Positions 6,664-15,319 of a stretch of 35,614 nt of DNA are shown in pieces. The first letter of the stretch is position 1, and each line of letters begins with the position of its first letter. The DNA is from Plantimonas leprariae (GTDB lineage Bacteria; Pseudomonadota; Alphaproteobacteria; Rhizobiales; Rhizobiaceae). The DNA is taken from the NCBI RefSeq assembly GCF_008802405.1, contig NZ_VZDO01000028.1, positions 1 to 35,614 on the forward strand, in the 5' to 3' direction. The position numbers were made by a program, and so were the translations under genes. The notes beneath the pieces were generated by a model that worked only from the letters and a program-made list of their open reading frames with translations, was not told the origin of the DNA and did not search any database.

Positions 6664-8562
6664 ATGTGCGGACTTTTTGGATCCATCGGTTTCGAGCCGG
6701 ATCGCAGCAGCATCGACCGGATCGGACACCGCGGACCAGATGGAACAGGCTGGCAGGTTTTCGACAGCGCCGGCGGTCCGGTGGCGCTCGGGCACCGCCG
6801 TCTCGCGATCATCGACATCAGCGATGCCGGACTCCAGCCGATGCCGGACGCATCCGGCCGGTTCCAGCTCGTCTTCAACGGCGAGATCTACAACTATCTC
6901 GAACTTCGCGAGGAGATGCGGGCGCGAGGCGAGGTCTTCGTCTCAGACAGCGACAGCGAAGTGCTGCTGCGCGCTTATATGGTCTGGGGCAAGGAATGCC
7001 TGTCGCGCCTGCGCGGGATGTTCGCCTTCCTCATCTGGGACGATCGGGAGAAGACGCTGTTCGCCGCGCGCGACCGCTACGGCATCAAACCCCTCTACGT
7101 CTTCGAAGGCCCTGCCGGCATCGCCTTCGCCTCGGAAATCAAACAGTTCCTGGGCATGTCCGGATGGACGGGACGGATGAATGTCGCACGCGTCCACGAC
7201 TTTCTCGGAGCAGGCATCTCCGATCATACCGAGGAGACGATGTTCGACGGCGTGCGCCAGTTGCGCGGCGGCGAATGCGCGGAAGTCGCGATCGCGGGCC
7301 GTTCGATCCGCACGCGGATCGAACGTTGGTATCCGGCGACCGCCGGTTCGCTCGACATCGGGGAGGAAGAAGCGGCGGAGCGATTCCGTGAGCTCTTCGA
7401 CGAGTCGGTGCGACTGCATCTGCGATCGGACGTCCAGATCGGTTCCTGCCTGTCGGGCGGCCTCGACTCCTCGGCCATCGTCTGCGTGATGGCGCGCGAA
7501 CTCGGAGGTGGCGCGGGGCTCAACACCGTTTCCGCCTGCTATCCGAACAAGGAGGTGGACGAGAAGCCGTTCATGGAGGCGGTCGTGCGGGCGACAGGCG
7601 CCCGGCCGCACTACGTTTTCCCGCGGGCGGATGACGTTTTTGCTCGCGCCGTCGACATCACCTGGCATCAGGACGAGCCTTTCGGCTCCAGTTCCATCTT
7701 CGCGCAATGGTGCGTCTTCGAAGAAGCGAAACGCGCCGGCGTGAAGGTTATGCTGGACGGCCAGGGTGCCGACGAGCAGCTCGCCGGCTATCACGGGTCC
7801 TTCCCCTACTACATGGCCGGATTGCGGAAGGATCGCTTGCGACGCCAGATCGTCCGCACGATCCTCGAGCGCAAACGCTACCATGGCACGCCGATCGCAC
7901 CTTTGATACGCGAGTATCTTCTGCCGCTGCTGCCCACCGAGATGGCCGGGCGGATCGCCGCGCGCCTGCCTGGCACGGTGCCCGCCCCTGCGGCTCGGGA
8001 CTGGCTGTCCGGACCCGCCATCCGAGAGAGCGGCAACCCGAAGGGCGCGTTCCCACTGGCCACCGAGCGGCTGGACCTGCCGCCGGTCGAGGACCTACGC
8101 AGCCTCTGCCTGACCCTGACCTACGCCTCGAACCTCCAGATGCTTCTGCACTGGGAGGATCGCAATTCGATGGCGCATTCGATCGAGGCGCGGGTTCCCT
8201 TCCTCGATCATCCCCTGGTGGAGTTCACTCTGGCGCTCGGCAACAGCCACAAGATCGTCGGCGGCGATACGAAGCGCGTGCTGCGGCGGGCGATGCGCGG
8301 GGTGCTGCCGCACCGGGTGCGCGAGCGTCGCGACAAGCTCGGCTTCGCAACGCCCGAACAGGCATGGTTCCGGGGACCGCTCAAGGGTCTGGTGCACGAC
8401 GGCGTGGAGGCCAGCCTTCGACGCTTTCCCGAGCTCTTCGACGCGAACGAGACGCGCGGTCTCGTCGGTGACATGCTCGAAGGGCGGCGGCCGGTGGATT
8501 TCACGCTCTGGCGGATCGTGAACATGAGCATCTGGGGCGAGCGCTTCGGCATCGCCGCCTGA
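6664..8562 (+). CDS. asnB: AsnB-type glutamine amidotransferase/asparagine synthetase-like protein 2
   Basis: 632 residues beginning MCGLFGSIG, with Cys2 as nucleophile of the glutaminase domain, then HRGPDGTG, GHRRLAIIDIS, NGEIYNYLELRE and RDRYGIKPLYVF. The synthetase half carries SGGLDSS at 264-270, LDGQGADEQLAGYHGS and EDRNSMAHSIEARVPFLD, so both active sites look intact. The substrate-pocket region differs from the first copy (WHQDEPFGSSSIFAQW instead of LDHPVAGPGSFPQY), which suggests a different acceptor rather than a recent duplicate. It follows the exported transglutaminase-fold gene and precedes a GT4 gene by 12 bases, so it is probably transcribed with them. Housekeeping asparagine synthesis is the alternative role. 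Confidence 0.93.
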   Translation: MCGLFGSIGFEPDRSSIDRIGHRGPDGTGWQVFDSAGGPVALGHRRLAIIDISDAGLQPMPDASGRFQLVFNGEIYNYLELREEMRARGEVFVSDSDSEVLLRAYMVWGKECLSRLRGMFAFLIWDDREKTLFAARDRYGIKPLYVFEGPAGIAFASEIKQFLGMSGWTGRMNVARVHDFLGAGISDHTEETMFDGVRQLRGGECAEVAIAGRSIRTRIERWYPATAGSLDIGEEEAAERFRELFDESVRLHLRSDVQIGSCLSGGLDSSAIVCVMARELGGGAGLNTVSACYPNKEVDEKPFMEAVVRATGARPHYVFPRADDVFARAVDITWHQDEPFGSSSIFAQWCVFEEAKRAGVKVMLDGQGADEQLAGYHGSFPYYMAGLRKDRLRRQIVRTILERKRYHGTPIAPLIREYLLPLLPTEMAGRIAARLPGTVPAPAARDWLSGPAIRESGNPKGAFPLATERLDLPPVEDLRSLCLTLTYASNLQMLLHWEDRNSMAHSIEARVPFLDHPLVEFTLALGNSHKIVGGDTKRVLRRAMRGVLPHRVRERRDKLGFATPEQAWFRGPLKGLVHDGVEASLRRFPELFDANETRGLVGDMLEGRRPVDFTLWRIVNMSIWGERFGIAA

Positions 8563-8574
8563 GGGAGTCGGACA

Positions 8575-9888
8575 ATGGCGCAACTGCGCGTGGGCATCGT
8601 ATCCCAATCGGTGATTGCCGACGACCCGCGGGTTCGCCGCCAGGGCGACGCCCTCGCCAAGGCCGGCTGGGACGTGGTCGCCTTGGGCATGGATGGCGCC
8701 ACTAGTGCGGCGCCCGACTGGCGCGTCGTGCCGTCGAGCGTCGCCCATGGCATGCCGGATGCGACCATGCCCGACACGGGCTATGCGACCCGCGGCGTTC
8801 GCGCGCTTGCGATCCGTGCGCTCGCGAGGGCGGGCCAGCTGAAACTCCTGTCGCTGTCGCCTTACGAACAATCATTGGTCTCAGTACGCATTGACCCTAA
8901 GCGCGCCGAGACCGTCTACTGGACGATGAACAGTATATTCTGGCATTTCCTCGCGCTGGGCCGCCGCGAAAAGGTCGATCTCTGGCTGGGCAACGACTGG
9001 ACGTCCTTGCCCGTCGTGGCACGTCTGTCTAGGGAAGCCGGTATCCCGTACGCTTACGATACGCACGAGTTGTGCGCCGAGGAGTTCTACGAAGACAAGC
9101 GGTGGAGATTCGTCCAGAAGCCGGTGCGTGTCCTCACCGAAGGTGCCTTCATTCGGGACGCCGGAGTGGTCAGCACCGTTTCGCCGAAGATCGCCGAGCG
9201 CCTCGCCGCGATCCACAGCCTTGACAGAACGCCGCTTTCGATCCGCAGCACCCCGACCTATCAGGAACATCCGTTCCGCCCGACGGGCGAACGCATCCGC
9301 GTTCTCTACCATGGAGCGGTGTGGCAGCATCGCGGTCTCGAAGCCTGTATTCGTTCCGTCGCGGCTTGGCGATCGGAGTTCGACCTGACCATTCGCGGCC
9401 CGATCAGCGATGCTTACCGGGCGGAACTGGAGCAGGAGATCGAACGGAGCGGCGTGGTCGGCCGCGTCACGCTCGCGCCTGCCGTTCCGATGACGGAACT
9501 CGTACGCGAGGCGTCGCGCTTCGATGTCGGCATCTTCGCTCTGCCCGGACACTCCAATCACAATCGCTACGCCCTGCCGAACAAGTTCTTTGAATACGCG
9601 ATGGCCGGTCTTGCCCTGTGCGTCAGCGACCTGCCGGAGATGGCTTCCCTCGTGAACCGGTATCGGCTCGGCACGCTGATCCGCGGCGCCTCCTCCACGG
9701 AGATCGCCGCCGCGATCAATTGTCTAGATCGAGAAACGATCGACAAGGCCAAGCAGAACGCTCTTCTGGCGGCCCGGGAGTTGTGTTGGGAAGAGGAAAG
9801 CCGCAAGATGGTCTCAGCCTACGAGGCGCTCGCGAGAGACGGGGTTGCGCGGATGCCCGCTCGCGACGGCGCTGCACTCGTAGGGTGA
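8575..9888 (+). CDS. GT4-family (GT-B fold) glycosyltransferase A
   Basis: 437 residues, no signal peptide or membrane segment, so cytoplasmic. The N-terminal Rossmann half starts LRVGIVSQSVIADDPRVRRQ and contains YDTHELCAEEFY; the C-terminal half has VLYHGAVWQHRGLE and ALPNKFFEYAMAGLALCVSD, the nucleotide-sugar binding region of GT4-like enzymes. The (Y/F)D(S/T/A)HE and PNK(L/F)F(E/D) motifs recur in the glycosyltransferases at 18387 and 26761, so the three form one subfamily. It would add one sugar to the growing chain from a nucleotide donor; donor and linkage cannot be deduced. Start: ATG with GGGAG seven bases upstream, 12 bases after the amidotransferase stop. Confidence 0.88.
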   Translation: MAQLRVGIVSQSVIADDPRVRRQGDALAKAGWDVVALGMDGATSAAPDWRVVPSSVAHGMPDATMPDTGYATRGVRALAIRALARAGQLKLLSLSPYEQSLVSVRIDPKRAETVYWTMNSIFWHFLALGRREKVDLWLGNDWTSLPVVARLSREAGIPYAYDTHELCAEEFYEDKRWRFVQKPVRVLTEGAFIRDAGVVSTVSPKIAERLAAIHSLDRTPLSIRSTPTYQEHPFRPTGERIRVLYHGAVWQHRGLEACIRSVAAWRSEFDLTIRGPISDAYRAELEQEIERSGVVGRVTLAPAVPMTELVREASRFDVGIFALPGHSNHNRYALPNKFFEYAMAGLALCVSDLPEMASLVNRYRLGTLIRGASSTEIAAAINCLDRETIDKAKQNALLAARELCWEEESRKMVSAYEALARDGVARMPARDGAALVG

Positions 9889-10008
9889 CGGATCGCCAAC
9901 CTTCCTTCGAGAAGGGTCCGGCGGCCGGCGTCGACGCATTTCACTGACGATTCCGGCGCACTGTTGTCTCCTTGGGAGCGTTGCAGCCAGCGACGGCAAT
10001 ACTAAAGA

Positions 10009-10037
10009 TTGACGCCATTTCTTCCGTATCGTACGGA
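10009..10037 (+). promoter_or_regulatory. Weak promoter candidate before the HTTM-DCC gene pair
   Basis: TTGACG (10009-10014) is followed after 17 bases by TACGGA (10032-10037). The -10 box overlaps a small inverted repeat, CCGTA-TCG-TACGG, at 10024-10036. The -35 is good and the -10 poor. A separate promoter would fit the 180-base gap before the HTTM gene and its different base composition. Confidence 0.25.
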
Positions 10038-10068
10038 CACGAACCAAACCCAACCATAGGTGGATTAC

Positions 10069-11874
10069 ATGACGTCGATCTCGACCCCGGAGGAGCGGGT
10101 CGCGATCTGGCAGGCATCGTCACGCACGATACGAAATTATCTGTTCCCGCTCGGCGGAGCCTATCAGGTAGCCATCTGCCGCATCGGTCTTTTCAGTTAC
10201 CTGTACTTGCATGTGTACAGAGCGGCCCGAACCGCCGGCCTCGGAACGGAAACTTACTATCAAAACGTCAACGTCGCCGCCTACCAAGCGAAATCGCTGG
10301 TTTATCTACTGTTCTCGACCGTCCCGCCCTCCCCTTCTGTCTTGCTCGCCATCCTCGTCATGGCGCAAGTCTCGACCCTGTGCGCCATAGTCGGTTTGGC
10401 CACCCGGCCTGCCATGATAGTCAGCGTGCTGTCCAACATATTCTTGGGCGCCATGCTGTTTTCATGGGAGCCGCTGTGGTCGCATCCCTACAATTCGGGA
10501 CTGCTCGCCGGCATCGGCATGATGTTCGGCCGAGCTGGGGACGTCTTTTCGCTGGATGCTGTTCTGACTCGGTATCTTCAGGGCCGAAGGATCCGGACGG
10601 ATCGCGCCACCTACCGTTGGCCGGTGCTCCTCGGACTGTTCGGAACGTCAGCAGTCTATTTCGGCGGTTTCTACGCGAAGTGGTCAACACCGGAATTCAC
10701 GTACACCCTCTCTTGGGCTTTCAGCGACAATCTGCGGAACTCGATCTCGCTCCCGTGGCTGATCTACGGCAAGCCGCTCCCTTGGCAGGTCGAGATGCTG
10801 GCCAACAATCCATGGCTATGGAAACTCGCCGCGCTCGGCCACCTGCTGACGCAGGCCCTGCCGATGCTTGCCCTTTTTTCAATGAACAGACCGTTCGTTC
10901 GGCTGGCCGAAGGTCTCGTCTTCATCGGAGGCGTATGCCTGCTGAAAGAAGTTATGGGATTTTGGAATCCTGAATGGATCATACTCGCGGTGTCCTTCGT
11001 CGATTGGGAATATTTTCTGGCAGCTGCAGGGCTCGAACTCCGACTCGTGGGGCCGGAGGCTCCAGTGACGGGGATAGCCTGGATCTTATCCTTCGGTGCC
11101 GCCTTCATGCTTTCCAATCTGATTGTCATCGGCGTACGATATGACGACCGCGGTTCGAGTATCTTGTACCCGTTCTCGTCGATGAACTTTTATTCCAACG
11201 TAGCAGCCACGAGACCTTACTCAGACCATCATCATTATCCGTTTGCTTATGGCGAACTGACTCTGCATTACAGGGATGGTTCCTCACAAAACTACAATTG
11301 CTACCCCGCTATTGCGAAGGGCTTTGCCACCGCTTTCAGCAACGGCACCCCCGTAGAGGAAAAGCTCAGGGTACAGGCCGGGGAGATCGTGGCGGCGAGG
11401 AATACGATCGCATCCGCACATGGCGCAGTCATCGACGATTGCAGCCACTCGTTGCGCGCAAGCGATGTCGTTGCGCTCGACCAGTACACCTCAATCCGCG
11501 ATATCCCGCCTTATCCGGAACGCGTGCAGTTCGTTCCCGGTCAGAAGGCCCTGATCGGACGCTGGGAATACAATGGCGATCGCTTCATTTCCGCTGCGGG
11601 CCAAGTAAAGCTCGATGGTATGGCGACCGCAATCTTGGTCAGCAGCTCCGGCTTGGATGTAGACCAGTACGAAATCCTCTTGGCGAACGATCCCTGGAAG
11701 AACTACCGGATCGGACCCTATATCGAAGCGAAGGGCCGGTGGACGGGCACCAAGTTCACCGTCGACTCCGATTTCGCGACTTCGCTGCCGGTCGGCTGGT
11801 ATCCGGTCGTGATTAGGGTTCACGAGAAAGGCGGTCGTTCGTATGACTTCTCGGGTGGTGTGATGTACCGTTGA
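10069..11874 (+). CDS. HTTM-domain integral membrane protein with C-terminal soluble domain
   Basis: 601 residues from the ATG with AGGTGG five bases upstream; a GTG nine bases earlier (10060) is in frame but uses part of that site. The first ~360 residues hold several hydrophobic segments (for example VAICRIGLFSYLYLHVY, VLLAILVMAQVSTLCAIVGL, ILSFGAAFMLSNLIVIG). The layout, with SWEPLWSHPYNSG between early helices, resembles HTTM proteins, relatives of the membrane part of vitamin K-dependent gamma-carboxylase. The remaining ~240 residues are soluble and end in a beta-rich stretch (LPVGWYPVVIRVHEKGGRS). HTTM proteins are commonly encoded beside DCC thiol-disulfide proteins, and one follows here with a stop/start overlap or a gap of eight bases. 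Function is unknown; redox chemistry in the membrane is the usual suggestion. Composition is AT-richer than the flanking genes, a possible sign of separate acquisition. Confidence 0.72.
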   Translation: MTSISTPEERVAIWQASSRTIRNYLFPLGGAYQVAICRIGLFSYLYLHVYRAARTAGLGTETYYQNVNVAAYQAKSLVYLLFSTVPPSPSVLLAILVMAQVSTLCAIVGLATRPAMIVSVLSNIFLGAMLFSWEPLWSHPYNSGLLAGIGMMFGRAGDVFSLDAVLTRYLQGRRIRTDRATYRWPVLLGLFGTSAVYFGGFYAKWSTPEFTYTLSWAFSDNLRNSISLPWLIYGKPLPWQVEMLANNPWLWKLAALGHLLTQALPMLALFSMNRPFVRLAEGLVFIGGVCLLKEVMGFWNPEWIILAVSFVDWEYFLAAAGLELRLVGPEAPVTGIAWILSFGAAFMLSNLIVIGVRYDDRGSSILYPFSSMNFYSNVAATRPYSDHHHYPFAYGELTLHYRDGSSQNYNCYPAIAKGFATAFSNGTPVEEKLRVQAGEIVAARNTIASAHGAVIDDCSHSLRASDVVALDQYTSIRDIPPYPERVQFVPGQKALIGRWEYNGDRFISAAGQVKLDGMATAILVSSSGLDVDQYEILLANDPWKNYRIGPYIEAKGRWTGTKFTVDSDFATSLPVGWYPVVIRVHEKGGRSYDFSGGVMYR

Positions 11875-11882
11875 GCCTGACC

Positions 11883-12266
11883 ATGACCGATAAAGCGCTT
11901 ATAATATACGATGGCGAATGCGTTTATTGCCAGAATTACGTGAAGTTCGTCCGGCTTCGCGAAACGGTCGGTCCCGTCGAACTGCTGGATGCCAGGTCTG
12001 GAGATCCACGTATCCTCGAGTTTCAGCGCCAAGGCCACGATCTCGACGAGGGGATGTTGTTTGTTTGGAAGGGTACCGTCAGCCACGGCAGCGATGCGGC
12101 GCATCTTCTGGCGACCTTGTCGACGGACAGTACTTGGTTCAATACCGTTAATAAAGCGGTCTTTTCCAACAAGTTTGCCGCGAGCGTCTTCTACCCACTT
12201 CTGAAACTCGGACGCCGCGTCACCCTGAAGTTACGTGGAAGGAGCATGATCGGCCATCAGCGCTGA
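11883..12266 (+). CDS. DCC-family thiol-disulfide oxidoreductase-like protein
   Basis: 127 residues. The N-terminus has the defining D-G-E-C-x-x-C motif in IIYDGECVYCQNYVKF (Cys13 and Cys16), the hallmark of the DCC (DUF393) family with a thioredoxin-like fold. The C-terminus is basic, with ACVFYPLL-like hydrophobic character around FAASVFYPLLKLG, which may touch the membrane. The family is predicted to shuttle electrons or handle disulfides, often with an HTTM partner, and the gene directly upstream is HTTM-like. A TTG at 11871 is in frame and overlaps the upstream stop (TTGA), so translation could be coupled from there; I prefer ATG 11883 because family members normally begin a few residues before the motif. 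It is the last plus-strand gene before three minus-strand genes converge on it. Confidence 0.82.
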   Translation: MTDKALIIYDGECVYCQNYVKFVRLRETVGPVELLDARSGDPRILEFQRQGHDLDEGMLFVWKGTVSHGSDAAHLLATLSTDSTWFNTVNKAVFSNKFAASVFYPLLKLGRRVTLKLRGRSMIGHQR

Positions 12267-12394
12267 CGAATTTCAGATGGTTCGACCTTTCCATTAAGGC
12301 GCTGTACGTCGACCGCCGGGCGTTCTGGCTGACTGCGGCGGCGGCGCGTTGCATAGGCATCGGAGTTGAGTTCGAGGGCGACGTTGCGCCATCG

Positions 12395-15256
12395 TCACTC
12401 CGTATGCGCGGCCTCCTCGATCTCGATTCTGCGGATGAGCATACGTTGCTGTCCGCCGAACTTCGTGACAGTCAACCGGACGTGCCGGATCCAGATCGGT
12501 TGCATTGGATAGGGTGGCTCGATCATGCCATTGGCTTCGACATCTGCGATCCGCTCCCAGCTCTCTTCGTCCGACGAGCGAACGTCGATGAAGTAGTCGA
12601 TGCCGCGATTGACGTCGTCGAACCACTCGATCTTGATGAAGTTCACCGCTCGAAGCGCCCCAAGATCGATCTCGACGAAATGCGGCAGCGGAGCGTGGTC
12701 GAGAGCGGCTGCGTAACCTCCTGGCACGAACGGCCGCAGAATGCTGTCCATGTCGTTCGGGCGCGGATGCGACGGCGTCGCGGCCGCGATGAACGCCCCG
12801 TCCTGCGCGCGAGCCCGGTTTGTCGAAGGTTCGCTGCCCGAAACGATGTGGATCGGACCTTCGAGACCGGCGACCGCGGCCCGGACGTCGGCGCGCTTCG
12901 TGGTGACGCCGAGCACCTGATCGCTCGCCAGACCATGCACGGCGACTTCGGGCCACAGCGTCGTCGGTGACTTTCCGCCGTGGAACGAGATCACCGGCGC
13001 GCTCACCACGAAAGCCCGCGGCGGGCGACCCAACAGGCGGCGCGACAGGTATCGGCTGAAATCTTCCGCGAACGCGCGGTAGCTCCAGCGGCCACTCTCG
13101 AATATCTCTCGATAGGCCCGGTCGGTTAGTTCCTCCAGATAGCCGACATCCCGCACTTTTCGAACGACCTCATCGAAGTTCGAGTAGTCCCTTTTCAGCG
13201 GAATGTAATGAACGTCCGGCTGAACCACGCCGGAATATTCGCCCTCGAAAAGAATGAGAGCCGTTCGCAACCTGATCGCCTCGAAAATCTTTGGCGAGAT
13301 CTGGTTCATTCGAACCTTTCCCTCGTGCGCTCCGAGGTATTTCTCCGCGAACGTCGCGAAGTCCCAGGAGGAGTAGAGCATCGAGAGACGTTTCAGTTCG
13401 CCGTCGTCGTCGAAGATGTTCGAGCCGCTCTCGGTGCCGAGCGTGGTGCGGCACGAACCGAGGAAGCGATACCAACCTCTGCCGTATATGCGCTTGGAGT
13501 CGTCGACCTCGATGTTGACAGGCAGTCCGTGCGGTGCGGCGCGCTTGCGCACCTCGATGCCGATCTCGTACTTCTCCTGACCCAGGATGCCGTAATGGTG
13601 CGGCAGGCGGCGGCCGCGATAGCCGATGGCGATGGGACGCTCGGCTAGCGGCATCACGTAATCGTCGATCGAAACATCCTCCGGCACGTAGCCGGTGAGG
13701 GTCGGCTGGAAATCCACGTCGGGAAAACGCTGGCGCGGGTAGACCTTTTCGACCTCGCCGAGCGGAACTACCGTGAAGATGGTGTCCAGCTTCAGGCGCT
13801 CAATCCAGCGCCGGGCGATCTCGGTGTTCTCGTATTCGTCCTGGATGTAGAGAATCTTCGGCCCATCGTAGGCTGCCACCGCGCGCGCGATGCCTTTCGA
13901 GAGATGGTCCTCGATGGAAACGCGGACGGAGTAATGAACGACGATCGCGTCGAACATTCCGAAGTCGATCGTGTCGTCGACATCATCCACACCGAGGATC
14001 GTTCCCGTCGCAGCCAGGAAAGTTATCTGGTGGCCGCTGTAACGCTGGAAAGCTTCCAGGTGCTCGGTGATGGCGCGCACATGCGTCGAATAAAGGTCGT
14101 CATACAGCACGAGGACGTTGTAGCGGTATCCGAAAACCTGCCGGCCGGCCCGCTTCTCCGCATAGCGCTGCAGCGTTTCGTTCAGGAGCGTGAAACGGTT
14201 CTCGTAGCATTCGAACGCCGCGGCGGCCAAACGGCGCTCGACGGCCGCATCGTCGCTGCGGCTCGTTCGCACCTCCTCGAGCTTGCGGGCGAAGGACTCG
14301 GCATCGGTGGCGAAACTGAACAGATCATCCCGAGCGGCCAAGGCATCGATGGGCACGCTGACGACGGGCATGCCGCAAGCGACGTATTCGTAGGCCTTCA
14401 GCGGCAGCGAGCGGCGGATCAGTTCGTCCTGCTGGAAGGGGATCAGCCCTACGCTCGACTTGCGCGCCAGGAACGCAATGCCTTCCACGCTCTGCGTGCC
14501 GAAGTATCGGACGTTGGGGAGCGAGCGCAATTCGTCCCAGCCCGTGTCCTGGGCGTTCTCGTTACCGCAGAACCAGAAGCGCCATTCGGGCAGGCGCTTG
14601 GCCAGCGCGATGAGCAGCGGAAAGTCGAGACGCTTGTTGATCCCACCTTGGAACAGAGCGACCGGCCTGTCGTCCGGCGGCGCGTCGAAACGATACGCTC
14701 CACTTTCGAGCCAGAACTTCGAGTCGCAGCCGTTCTCGAGGAGCAGCGTCGTGCCTTTGTAGCCGCCAGCCCCTACGTAGCTGTCGAGCACGCCTTGGGA
14801 AACCGCGACGAGGAGATCGACGTCCGCGAGGACGCGGATCAGCGGGGCGCGGATACTGGGATCGGCGACCGCCCAACCCTCCGGCTTGGTGAAGTAGTCC
14901 TCGGTCGCGTGAAGGACGCGGACGAGCGCATTCGATCGATGAATATATTCCTCAAAGAATATATTGTAGATCCAGAGCATCGGCTTGCGGCAGCCAGCCT
15001 GGTACAGCGCCGACGCCAGACTCTTCGCCGCCCGTACGTCGTAGATCATGGGCGCGTGGACAAGAGTGATGTTCGGTGCGATCTTTTCCAGCCAAGTCTT
15101 GGAAGACGGAGAGTCGGGCTGAACGAAGAATACCGGCACGCGCTGTGCGAAACGCGTCGCATAGTGGTATCGGTTGCTTCGAGGTTCAGTCTTCCAGTCC
15201 GACCAGGTCAGCATCACGACCGAGTCGATCTCGTTCTCCCAGAAATCGATACCCAT
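12395..15256 (-). CDS. Double glycosyltransferase with C-terminal discoidin (F5/8 type C)-like domain
   Basis: 953 residues, no signal peptide. Residues ~1-375 form a GT-B glycosyltransferase (HATEDYF, ALFQGGINKRLDFPLL, PLKAYEYVACGMPVVSV). Residues ~376-735 form a second GT-like unit with LGTESGSNIFDDDGE near 605-618 and ISPKIFEAIRLRTALILFEG, which resembles the C-terminal half of Glyco_trans_1_2 enzymes. Residues ~828-950 resemble a discoidin domain: PGGYAAALDHAPLPHFVEID, LGALRAVNFIKIEW and a closing RMLIRRIEI strand. The middle unit and the discoidin unit both recur in the 985-residue protein at 21183. A bifunctional polymerase with a sugar-binding module is the simplest reading; sugar donors are unknown. 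GGAG lies nine bases before the ATG. It follows the methyltransferase gene by 63 bases. A long reading frame on the opposite strand (13904-15850) is a shadow. Confidence 0.85.
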   Translation of the reverse strand: MGIDFWENEIDSVVMLTWSDWKTEPRSNRYHYATRFAQRVPVFFVQPDSPSSKTWLEKIAPNITLVHAPMIYDVRAAKSLASALYQAGCRKPMLWIYNIFFEEYIHRSNALVRVLHATEDYFTKPEGWAVADPSIRAPLIRVLADVDLLVAVSQGVLDSYVGAGGYKGTTLLLENGCDSKFWLESGAYRFDAPPDDRPVALFQGGINKRLDFPLLIALAKRLPEWRFWFCGNENAQDTGWDELRSLPNVRYFGTQSVEGIAFLARKSSVGLIPFQQDELIRRSLPLKAYEYVACGMPVVSVPIDALAARDDLFSFATDAESFARKLEEVRTSRSDDAAVERRLAAAAFECYENRFTLLNETLQRYAEKRAGRQVFGYRYNVLVLYDDLYSTHVRAITEHLEAFQRYSGHQITFLAATGTILGVDDVDDTIDFGMFDAIVVHYSVRVSIEDHLSKGIARAVAAYDGPKILYIQDEYENTEIARRWIERLKLDTIFTVVPLGEVEKVYPRQRFPDVDFQPTLTGYVPEDVSIDDYVMPLAERPIAIGYRGRRLPHHYGILGQEKYEIGIEVRKRAAPHGLPVNIEVDDSKRIYGRGWYRFLGSCRTTLGTESGSNIFDDDGELKRLSMLYSSWDFATFAEKYLGAHEGKVRMNQISPKIFEAIRLRTALILFEGEYSGVVQPDVHYIPLKRDYSNFDEVVRKVRDVGYLEELTDRAYREIFESGRWSYRAFAEDFSRYLSRRLLGRPPRAFVVSAPVISFHGGKSPTTLWPEVAVHGLASDQVLGVTTKRADVRAAVAGLEGPIHIVSGSEPSTNRARAQDGAFIAAATPSHPRPNDMDSILRPFVPGGYAAALDHAPLPHFVEIDLGALRAVNFIKIEWFDDVNRGIDYFIDVRSSDEESWERIADVEANGMIEPPYPMQPIWIRHVRLTVTKFGGQQRMLIRRIEIEEAAHTE

Positions 15257-15319
15257 GCTCTAGATCTCCACGGACGCACGCCCGTCGCGGGCGGCGACCT
15301 GCTCCCTTTCTCGGTTCCG

